DNA of 14,843 nucleotides from WTXA01 sp964415195 (GTDB lineage: Bacteria > Bacillota > TC1), in assembly GCA_964415195.1 (NCBI GenBank), contig CAYPYD010000012.1, positions 1-14,843 on the forward strand, read 5' to 3'. The position numbers and the translations under genes are program-made. Of this stretch, positions 7,435 through 13,548 are shown in pieces. Position 1 is the first letter of the stretch; each line of letters starts with the position of its first letter. The notes beneath the pieces are model-generated. The model ran no database searches, was not told where the DNA came from, and saw nothing but the letters and a program-made list of their open reading frames with translations.

Positions 7435-8859
7435 ATGAAAATATACAATACCATAAGTCGCAAAAAAGAAGAATTTAATACTATTAATAAGGGAATTGTT
7501 AATATGTACGTATGTGGGCCAACAACCTATAATTTTATTCATATTGGTAATGCACGACCAATGGTGGTTTTTGATGCATTCAGAAATTACTTGGCATCGC
7601 TTGGCTATCAGGTTAATTACATTCAAAACTATACAGACGTTGATGATAAAATTATCAATAAAAGTAAGGAAGAAGGCATTGGACCTTTGGAGTTAGCAGC
7701 TAAATACATTGGAGAATATAGAAAGGATGCTGATAGTCTAAGGGTAAAAGAAGCAACTTTTCATCCTAAGGTTAGTGAGAATATTGAAGAAATAGTCGAG
7801 TTTATTGAGACGTTGATTAAAAAAGGATTTGCTTATGAAGTTGAAGGTGATGTTTACTTCGATGTAAGGAACTATAAGCCTTATGGAAAACTTTCAGGTA
7901 AGAATATAGACGATTTAAAATCTGGTGCCAGAGTTGAAATCGGTGATAAAAAAAGAAGTCCGCTTGATTTTGCTTTATGGAAAGCTGCCAAGGAGGGTGA
8001 AATAAATTGGACAAGTCCCTGGGGCAATGGTAGACCAGGATGGCATATTGAATGTTCAACAATGAGCATGAAATATACAAAAAGCCCGACCTTAGATATT
8101 CATGGTGGCGGTCAAGACTTAATATTCCCACATCATGAGAATGAAGTAGCTCAATCTGAAGGTTATACTGGAAAGCCATTCGTAAACTATTGGATGCATA
8201 ATGGTTTTATTACCGTAAACAAAGAGAAAATGAGTAAGTCTTTGGGTAATTTCTTTTTAGTAAGAGAAATTTTGGAGAAGTTTAGTGGTGAAGTCATCAG
8301 GTATTTCATCTTATCCTCACACTATAGAAATCCTATAGATTTTAATGATGGAGCTTTGGTAGAAAGTGAAAAATCACTAACCAAGTTGATGACTGCCTAC
8401 AATAATCTAGAAAAACTTATTATTGATCATGAGGATAATCAAGAAGATATTCTTGAAACTGAATTTGTAAAAATCGAGGAAAAAATAGAAAAAGCATTAC
8501 AAGATGATTTTAATACAGCTTTAGCTTTCAGTTTTTTCTTTGATGGTAGTAAGATAATCACCAAAGCACTTAAGGAAAAAAAATATAGTCATAAAGGTTT
8601 GGAAAAAGCTTTCAACGTATTCAAGAAGTATTTAGTAGATATCCTCGCTGTACTGCCATTTGAAAAGATTGAAGAAGAAGTACTTGGAAGTGAAGATGAT
8701 GGCACTTTTAGTAAAGTTATGGAGATTTTATTAGATGTTAGAAATATGGCCAGAAAAGATAAGAATTTTGCTTATGGTGATTTGATTAGAAATGAATTAG
8801 TAAAACTTGATATTGAAATAATTGACACTAAAGAAGGTAGCACATGGAAAAAGAAGTAA
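7435..8859 (+). CDS. cysS: Cysteinyl-tRNA synthetase
   Basis: This class I aminoacyl-tRNA synthetase charges tRNA-Cys. The 474-residue protein has the HIGN signature (36-39), the KMSKS loop (265-269) and the zinc site that selects cysteine: Cys27 (VCGPT), Cys207 (IECS), His233 and Glu237 (FPHHENE). The C-terminal DALR-type helical and anticodon-binding domains are intact. It starts directly after the ispF stop with AAAGGAA (7421-7427) upstream. No T-box is visible before it, so it is expressed from the operon. gltX and cysE, which precede cysS in Bacillus, are missing here. Confidence 0.98.
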   Translation: MKIYNTISRKKEEFNTINKGIVNMYVCGPTTYNFIHIGNARPMVVFDAFRNYLASLGYQVNYIQNYTDVDDKIINKSKEEGIGPLELAAKYIGEYRKDADSLRVKEATFHPKVSENIEEIVEFIETLIKKGFAYEVEGDVYFDVRNYKPYGKLSGKNIDDLKSGARVEIGDKKRSPLDFALWKAAKEGEINWTSPWGNGRPGWHIECSTMSMKYTKSPTLDIHGGGQDLIFPHHENEVAQSEGYTGKPFVNYWMHNGFITVNKEKMSKSLGNFFLVREILEKFSGEVIRYFILSSHYRNPIDFNDGALVESEKSLTKLMTAYNNLEKLIIDHEDNQEDILETEFVKIEEKIEKALQDDFNTALAFSFFFDGSKIITKALKEKKYSHKGLEKAFNVFKKYLVDILAVLPFEKIEEEVLGSEDDGTFSKVMEILLDVRNMARKDKNFAYGDLIRNELVKLDIEIIDTKEGSTWKKK

Positions 8860-9242
8860 GTTCCTTGGCATTGGCCTATCTTGGTGATGCAGTTTTAGAG
8901 ATTCATATAAGAGATTATGTAATAAGAATAGGTAAAACAAAAATAGATCAGTTGCACAGAAGTGCAGTTAAATTTGTTAATGCCAAAGCACAAAGTAAAG
9001 TCTATGATAGTATTCAGAGCTTATTGAATGAAGATGAGATGGTAATACTTAGAAAAGGCAGGAATGCCAAGAAGAACATACCGAAGAATGTAGAAATGGT
9101 AGACTACAGAAAAAGCACTGGTGTTGAAGCATTACTCGGATATCTTTTCTTAAAGGGTGACAATGATAGAATCAATGAAATAGTAAATTATATAATTTCA
9201 ACCATTGAAGGGAGTGAATCAATTGAAAATAGAGAAAGCTAA
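8844..9242 (+). CDS. mrnC: Mini-ribonuclease III (23S rRNA maturation)
   Basis: MrnC is a dimeric RNase III-like enzyme without a double-stranded RNA-binding domain that matures 23S rRNA ends. The 132-residue length is typical. LAYLGDAVLE with Asp15 is the catalytic signature, RKGRNAKK and VEALLGYLFLKG complete the fold, and the position right after cysS is the usual one. The ATG at 8844 overlaps cysS by 16 bp, with AAGAAGG a few bases upstream. Confidence 0.95.
   Translation: MEKEVSSLALAYLGDAVLEIHIRDYVIRIGKTKIDQLHRSAVKFVNAKAQSKVYDSIQSLLNEDEMVILRKGRNAKKNIPKNVEMVDYRKSTGVEALLGYLFLKGDNDRINEIVNYIISTIEGSESIENRES
9208..9214 (+). promoter_or_regulatory. Ribosome binding site that sets the thyX start
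   Basis: AAGGGAG lies 8 bp before TTG 9223. It overlaps the in-frame GTG at 9214 and follows the in-frame TTG at 9205, so only 9223 can be served by it. It lies within the mrnC coding region. Confidence 0.75.
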
Positions 9243-9903
9243 GGTTTTAATTCCAGAATTTGATAGTGAATTATTGCTGAAAAAATTGGAGAGATATGGT
9301 AGAGTCTGCTATAAGTCAGAGGATGTATTCAAGAAAACTGGTACTAGTGGGATGCTAAAAACTATAATAGAGAAAAATCATGAGTCAGTGCTAGAACATG
9401 AAAAAATGACATTACTTTTTGTAATCGACAGAGGTGTAAGCCATGAACTAGTTAGACATAGAATGGCAAGCTATAGTCAGGAATCTACAAGATATTGTAA
9501 CTATAGCAAGGATAAATTTGGAAATGAAATAACCGTGATTGAACCAATCTTTTTTAATGGTGAAAGAAGAAAAATATGGGAGTATACTCTAGAGATGATT
9601 GAAAAAAACTATTTTCATCTGTTAGAACTTGGAGCCACTCCACAAGAAGCTAGAAGTATTTTACCAAATAGCTTAAAAACAGAGATAGCTGTTACTATGA
9701 ATATGAGATCCTTGAGAAATTTTTTAGGATTAAGATGTAGTAAGTCAGCTCATCCTCAGATTAAAGAAGTTGCAATACCCCTTCTTCTCTATTTAAAGGA
9801 TAAACTAGAACCTTTATTTGCAGATATTGGTTATGACACAGATTTTCCTGAAAAGGATTATGCCGAAATCATTGAAACAAATGATTTCTTTGAGGAGATA
9901 TAA
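9223..9903 (+). CDS. thyX: Flavin-dependent thymidylate synthase
   Basis: ThyX makes dTMP from dUMP using methylene-tetrahydrofolate and FAD. With the TTG start the protein has 226 residues, the usual length. The ThyX motif is RHRMASYSQESTR (residues 78-90), with the FAD/dUMP-binding RHR and Ser. RSLRNFLGLRCSKSAHPQI near the C-terminus matches the family. The TTG start is inferred from the ribosome site; no ATG is available before the conserved region. It overlaps mrnC by 20 bp. No thyA is in this window. Confidence 0.95.
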   Translation: MKIEKAKVLIPEFDSELLLKKLERYGRVCYKSEDVFKKTGTSGMLKTIIEKNHESVLEHEKMTLLFVIDRGVSHELVRHRMASYSQESTRYCNYSKDKFGNEITVIEPIFFNGERRKIWEYTLEMIEKNYFHLLELGATPQEARSILPNSLKTEIAVTMNMRSLRNFLGLRCSKSAHPQIKEVAIPLLLYLKDKLEPLFADIGYDTDFPEKDYAEIIETNDFFEEI

Positions 9904-10619
9904 TGGAACTTATAGGTGGAAAACAAACTATAATTGAAGCATTGAAAAGTGGATACAAAGTATACAATATATACAGTGAAAATTTGAATACTATCGACAA
10001 GGAGATGCAAGAACTTGCTAATGCCAAGAATATTGAGATTAAGGACATACCTGCAGAATTAAGAACTACAAGAGAGATTAATCAAGGATATCTAGCGAGC
10101 ATTGCAGACTTTAATTATAGAGATCTAGATGAGATTGTTGGAAAAATTAAAGGTGATGGCTTAATTTTAATACTAGATCATCTTGAAGATACTCATAATT
10201 TAGGAGCAATTATTAGAACGGCAGTATGTGCTGGAGTTAATGGAATAATTATTCCAGATGATAGAAGTGTAAGAGTGACTAGCACAGTATTTAAAGTATC
10301 TGCTGGTGCAATATTCTATATGCCAATAATCAAAGTTACGAATATTAATAAGTCTATTGATAATTTGAAAAAAAGAGGATATTGGATTTATGGAGCTGAT
10401 ATGAAAGGTGCCAGTGATGTTTTTAAGACTAAACTTGATGGCAATGTCTGTCTAGTTGTTGGTAATGAAGGAAATGGTATTAGCCCATTAGTTAAAAAGA
10501 ATTGTGATGGTTTAGTAATGATACCTCAAGTTGGTCCTGTTGGCTCATTAAATGTTAGTGTTGCAACAGGTATAATTATTTATGAAATTTTTAAGCAAAG
10601 GTGCATAGATGGTATTTAA
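9903..10619 (+). CDS. rlmB: 23S rRNA 2'-O-ribose methyltransferase, TrmH/RlmB family
   Basis: This is a SPOUT-class methyltransferase, likely modifying a guanosine in the 23S rRNA P-loop region. The 238-residue protein has an N-terminal substrate-binding domain (1-75, GGKQTIIEALKSG) and the knotted catalytic domain: motif 1 NLGAIIRTA (99-107, with Arg105), motif 2 VVGNEGNGISP (185-195) and motif 3 GSLNVSVA (214-221). The start overlaps the thyX stop by one base (TAATG), with GAGGAG upstream. The exact target nucleotide is inferred from the RlmB-type position between mrnC and sigH. Confidence 0.93.
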   Translation: MELIGGKQTIIEALKSGYKVYNIYSENLNTIDKEMQELANAKNIEIKDIPAELRTTREINQGYLASIADFNYRDLDEIVGKIKGDGLILILDHLEDTHNLGAIIRTAVCAGVNGIIIPDDRSVRVTSTVFKVSAGAIFYMPIIKVTNINKSIDNLKKRGYWIYGADMKGASDVFKTKLDGNVCLVVGNEGNGISPLVKKNCDGLVMIPQVGPVGSLNVSVATGIIIYEIFKQRCIDGI

Positions 10620-11244
10620 TTTTCTTGATGAGAGATATAGAGATTTAGATGATGATAAGCTTGTTGAATTGGCACAAGGTTACGACAAAGATGCTGAACA
10701 GTTCATTTTAATGAAATATCACAGATTTGTAATATCAAAAGTTAATGGCTTTTATCTTCAAGGTGGTGACTTGGATGATCTTATCCAAGAAGGTATGATT
10801 GGTCTATACAAAGGGATTCACAGTTATAATAAAAATGAGAATACAACTTTTAGAGGCTTCGCAGATATTTGTATAAAAAGACAGGTTATAAGTGCTATAA
10901 GAACTGCAAATCGCCTTAAGAATCAACCTTTAAATAATTATATTTCTCTAAATGAATCACCAAAAGATGAAGAAACAAGACTTATGGATGATCTTGTTGG
11001 TACTAAGGTGTCCTTTAGTCCTGAGGATATAGTTCTTGGTAAAGAACGACTTGATCAAATGGAAAAAGAGATTAAAGATAAGCTAAGCTCACTTGAATGG
11101 TCTGTTTTCTATGAGTATCTTAGTGGCACAAGTTTTGAAGACATAAGCAGAGAACTAAAAATGCCAATAAAATCAATCTATAACGCTCTAGATAGAAGCA
11201 GAAAAAAGATCACACAATTTCTTCAAGACGATGAATTGAATTAA
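10609..11244 (+). CDS. sigH: RNA polymerase sporulation-type sigma factor SigH
   Basis: The 211-residue sigma-70-family protein closely matches Bacillus SigH (Spo0H). Region 2 contains DLIQEGMIGLYKGI (core RNA polymerase binding) and FADICIKRQVISAIRTA (-10 recognition). Region 4 contains FYEYLSGTSFEDISREL followed by KSIYNALDRSRKK, a helix-turn-helix for the -35 box. It overlaps rlmB by 11 bp, with AAAGG (10597-10601) upstream. SigH drives early sporulation or transition-state genes in Bacilli and Clostridia; presence of the gene alone does not prove sporulation. It ends the operon, and I see no hairpin terminator after it. Confidence 0.95.
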   Translation: MVFNFLDERYRDLDDDKLVELAQGYDKDAEQFILMKYHRFVISKVNGFYLQGGDLDDLIQEGMIGLYKGIHSYNKNENTTFRGFADICIKRQVISAIRTANRLKNQPLNNYISLNESPKDEETRLMDDLVGTKVSFSPEDIVLGKERLDQMEKEIKDKLSSLEWSVFYEYLSGTSFEDISRELKMPIKSIYNALDRSRKKITQFLQDDELN

Positions 11245-11254
11245 CTTAAAAATC

Positions 11255-12697
11255 TTAACTACCTAAACTTCTCAATAAGGTGGTAAGGAATGTATATACT
11301 TTTCTTGCAGAAGTAATATCAATTGATTCGTCAGTAGTATGGATATTATTTATATTAGGACCAAAGCTGATTATATCTAAATCAGCTTTTTTATTTTTAA
11401 AAAAGCCACATTCTAATCCGGCATGTATTGCAATTTCTTCTAGTTTTTCATTGAATTGATTAAAGTAAACCTCCTTGGCAATTTCCTTCAACAGTGAGTT
11501 TTTATCATATTCCCAACTTGGGTAGGAATATTCAGTTGAAAATTGAAGGTTGAAAGCTATTTTTAATTGAGCAAACATTTCCAGTAATGAATCAATACTT
11601 TCCTCCTTTGAACTTCTAATGGAGGTTGTTATTTTTAATAAATCTTTCTCTTGTTTTATCATTCCGACATTAGTTGAAGTTTCCACTAAAAGTGGGAGCT
11701 CATCACTCATCTTAATGACTCCGTTTGGAATTAAATTTAATAAACCTATCAATGTTATAGTAGTGCTTTTGCTTAGGGTACTGACTCTGTCTTTATTTAG
11801 AAAGGTTAAGGTTACTTTAACATCTGGATCATGATGTCTAAGTTCCTTCTGAAAAATATTCTGACAATTATTTATCAAAGCATCCAGGGCTTCAAATTGT
11901 TCTATATTTTTTATTAATATTTTTATAGTAGTTTCTTCAGGTATTGCATTATGTTTTTTACCACCATTAATTTCAATCAATCTAAAGGTAATTGATTCTT
12001 CTTGAAGGTAATTTAGTATTCTGGCTGCTTGTTTTATGGCATTACCTCTTTTTTTATCAATTTCTAGACCAGAATGACCTCCCTTTAAGCCAGAAATTTT
12101 AATGCTATATATATAGCCTTCTCTAATTTTGTATTTTAGGGGAATCTGAAAATTACAAACTATCCCACCTGCACAAGAAACATACAGTTTTCCTTCTTCT
12201 TCACTATCTAGATTTAATAGGAATTTTGACTTTAGGTCTTTTAGGTCCAGATGATTTGCACCTGTCATTCCATCTTCTTCATTGGTAGTGAATATACATT
12301 CTAAATTAGGGCCTTCATAATCCTCGTCAGCTAGAAGTGCAAGCATATAGGCAACTCCTATCCCATTGTCAGCTCCTAGAGTAGTATTTTCAGCTGTCAA
12401 GACGTTTTTTACTAGCTGTAGAGTCAACGGATCTTTAGAAAAATCATGGATTGAGTCCTCAGTTTTCAAACACACCATATCAATATGTGCCTGTAAGGCA
12501 GTAGATTGATTATTACCCATATTTCTGTTAATTATTAGATTGTTTTCTTGATCTCTTGTATAGGTTAATTTATGTGTTTTAGCAAATTGTTCTAAGTAAT
12601 CTGCCATTCTATCTTCTTGATGTGAACATCTAGGGATATCTGATATTTCTTTAAAATACTTAAATATATCTTCTTTTATTACATCTTTTAAAATCAT
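11255..12697 (-). CDS. pepD: Aminoacyl-histidine dipeptidase (PepD, M20C)
   Basis: This is a cytosolic metallodipeptidase that cleaves Xaa-His and other dipeptides. The 480-residue length is typical. The dizinc ligands are visible in order: His71 (QAHIDMVC), the bridging Asp110 (LGADNG), the catalytic Glu140/Glu141 pair (TTNEEDG), Asp164 (NLDSEE) and His453 (NIHTTDE). GLKGGHSG begins the lid domain. A ribosome site reading AAGAGGA on the minus strand lies 9 bp before the ATG. It is convergent with sigH (10-bp gap) and divergent from the selenoprotein gene. A minus-strand TATAAT at 12773-12768 may be its -10 box, without a clear -35. Confidence 0.96.
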   Translation of the reverse strand: MILKDVIKEDIFKYFKEISDIPRCSHQEDRMADYLEQFAKTHKLTYTRDQENNLIINRNMGNNQSTALQAHIDMVCLKTEDSIHDFSKDPLTLQLVKNVLTAENTTLGADNGIGVAYMLALLADEDYEGPNLECIFTTNEEDGMTGANHLDLKDLKSKFLLNLDSEEEGKLYVSCAGGIVCNFQIPLKYKIREGYIYSIKISGLKGGHSGLEIDKKRGNAIKQAARILNYLQEESITFRLIEINGGKKHNAIPEETTIKILIKNIEQFEALDALINNCQNIFQKELRHHDPDVKVTLTFLNKDRVSTLSKSTTITLIGLLNLIPNGVIKMSDELPLLVETSTNVGMIKQEKDLLKITTSIRSSKEESIDSLLEMFAQLKIAFNLQFSTEYSYPSWEYDKNSLLKEIAKEVYFNQFNEKLEEIAIHAGLECGFFKNKKADLDIISFGPNINNIHTTDESIDITSARKVYTFLTTLLRSLGS

Positions 12698-12734
12698 AAT
12701 TTTAAATCCTCTTTTCTTACTATCTTAATTCAAG

Positions 12735-12757
12735 TTTACAATATTATGTGCTAAAAT
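12735..12757 (+). promoter_or_regulatory. Candidate promoter of the peroxiredoxin gene
   Basis: TGC then TAAAAT (12749-12757) gives an extended -10 box, similar to the dpaL promoter. TTTACA (12735-12740) resembles a -35 but is too close to that -10; it fits better with TATATA at 12759-12764 (18-bp spacer). Either arrangement puts the start of transcription near 12764-12771 and a leader of about 45 nt. The element lies in the 115-bp gap shared with pepD. Confidence 0.45.
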
Positions 12758-12812
12758 GTATATAGATATTATATCGATTTTGGCATTCTATTTGAGAGGG
12801 AGTGGATTATTG

Positions 12813-13262
12813 ATGAATTGTTTAGAAATCTTGTTGTCTGCTAGTGATGGTAAGGAGTATTGCCTTAAAGATTTTTCGGGCAAGAAAGTTGTACTGTTTT
12901 TCTATCCTAAAGATAACACACCTGGTTGAACACAAGAGGCTAAAGAGTTTACATTAGCCAGGTTGGCTTTTGAAAAGTTAAATGTTGTTCTTGTTGGGGT
13001 TAGTAGGGATAGTATAAAATCACATCTAAAATTTATAGAATTACAAGAATTGGAGCTTTTGTTATTAAGTGACAAGGAAAGTATATTATGTGAGTGTTTC
13101 GATGTTCTTAAGCTTAAGAAAAACTATGGTAAGGAGTATCTTGGAGTTGAACGAAGTACCTTTGTTTTAGATGAAATGGGAGAAATAATCAAAGAATGGA
13201 GAAATGTCAAGGTCGAGGGCCATGTAGGGCAAGTTTATGAGTTTGTAGCTTCTTTAAAATAA
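12813..13262 (+). CDS. bcp: Selenocysteine-containing peroxiredoxin (Bcp/PrxQ family)
   Basis: Read through one in-frame TGA (12927-12929), this gene gives a 149-residue thiol peroxidase of normal Bcp length. Such enzymes reduce hydrogen and organic peroxides. The peroxidatic motif PKDNTPGCT of the family appears here as PKDNTPG-U-T, so the TGA (residue 39) sits exactly on the catalytic cysteine. Pro32, Thr36 and Arg114 (ERSTF) complete the active site. The classical resolving Cys five residues on is Lys44; Cys93 (ILCECFDVL) aligns with the alternative resolving Cys of other Bcp/PrxQ proteins, and Cys95 is nearby. A SECIS-like hairpin follows the TGA. The ATG has GGGAGTGG (12798-12805) 7 bp upstream. 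The TTG at 12963 is not a true start: it lies within the alpha-helix after the active site. The alternative is a nonsense-mutated pseudogene, but the precise position argues against it. Confidence 0.88.
12930..12976 (+). promoter_or_regulatory. Putative bacterial SECIS element
   Basis: Directly after the UGA, AGCC (12956-12959) pairs with GGCT (12965-12968) around the loop AGGTT, which carries the GGU also found in the E. coli fdhF SECIS loop. Two U-U mismatches, then A-T and C-G pairs, one A-A mismatch and TTT/AAA (12948-12950 with 12974-12976) extend the stem. The loop starts 30 nt after the UGA, inside the 16-37 nt range reported for bacterial SECIS elements. A competing hairpin, GGCTAA (12938-12943) with TTAGCC (12954-12959), has a 10-nt loop AGAGTTTACA. 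I cannot tell by eye which fold dominates. Confidence 0.65.
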
Positions 13263-13265
13263 TCA

Positions 13266-13294
13266 TTGACAAATAGGGATTATTTTAAGATAAT
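13266..13294 (+). promoter_or_regulatory. Promoter of the thrS T-box transcript
   Basis: A perfect TTGACA (13266-13271) is followed by a 17-bp spacer and GATAAT (13289-13294, 5 of 6 matches). Transcription should start near 13301. It begins 3 bp after the peroxiredoxin stop codon, so thrS does not need read-through from that gene. Confidence 0.85.
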
Positions 13295-13300
13295 TAATGT

Positions 13301-13530
13301 AAGTATTGATTAAATCGATGATTAGGACGAGTATTTTAAGATAATCTTAACAGAGAGGGAAGGTAGCTGGAAACTTCCTAAGAAAGACTAAAAGAAAACC
13401 ACCTAAGAGAGGGACCTGAATTTAGTAAGGAACACGTCGACCTTGCGTTAAGAGGTAAAGTAAAAACATTTGTTTTTAGAAATAGAGTGGAACCACGGTA
13501 CTATCGTCTCTTGTGATGATAGTACTTTTT
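13301..13530 (+). promoter_or_regulatory. T-box riboswitch, threonine specific
   Basis: The leader senses uncharged tRNA-Thr and controls thrS by antitermination. Stem I elements are visible: GGACGAG near the 5' end, the AGAGAGGG and GCTGGAAACTTCC distal segments (13353-13378), and GAAAACCACC, where ACC (13398-13400, a Thr codon followed by A) is the likely specifier. A small hairpin TAAAAAC/GTTTTTA (13461-13478) is stem III. The T-box AGAGTGGAACCACGG (13484-13498) forms the classic antiterminator: AGAG pairs with CTCT (13508-13511), ACG with CGT (13505-13507), and the 7-nt bulge TGGAACC exposes UGGA for the tRNA acceptor end (expected UCCA). The 5' boundary comes from the promoter. The specifier frame could also be the next ACC (13401-13403), still Thr. 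Confidence 0.95.
13498..13530 (+). terminator. T-box regulatory terminator of thrS
   Basis: GTACTATCGTC (13498-13508) pairs with GATGATAGTAC (13515-13525) through 11 bp including one G-U, around a 6-nt loop, and is followed by TTTTT. It shares bases 13505-13508 with the antiterminator, so the two folds exclude each other. Uncharged tRNA-Thr would favour read-through. Confidence 0.95.
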
Positions 13531-13548
13531 ATATTCAAGGAGGAAAAA

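Noticed and set aside
7817..8179. Minus-strand 120-codon reading frame inside cysS
   Set aside because: It is opposite a well-conserved catalytic region of cysS, has no ribosome site, and its translation shows no recognisable motif. It is a coding shadow.
12813..12929. Peroxiredoxin pseudogene with a premature stop
   Set aside because: The stop is TGA exactly at the catalytic Cys codon, a SECIS-like hairpin follows, and no other lesion is present. It is kept as the main alternative explanation.
12963..13262. A 99-residue reading frame starting at TTG 12963, as a separate small protein
   Set aside because: It is the C-terminal two thirds of the peroxiredoxin. It has no ribosome site, starts inside a conserved helix and lacks the active site; the upstream frame to ATG 12813 is conserved through the TGA.
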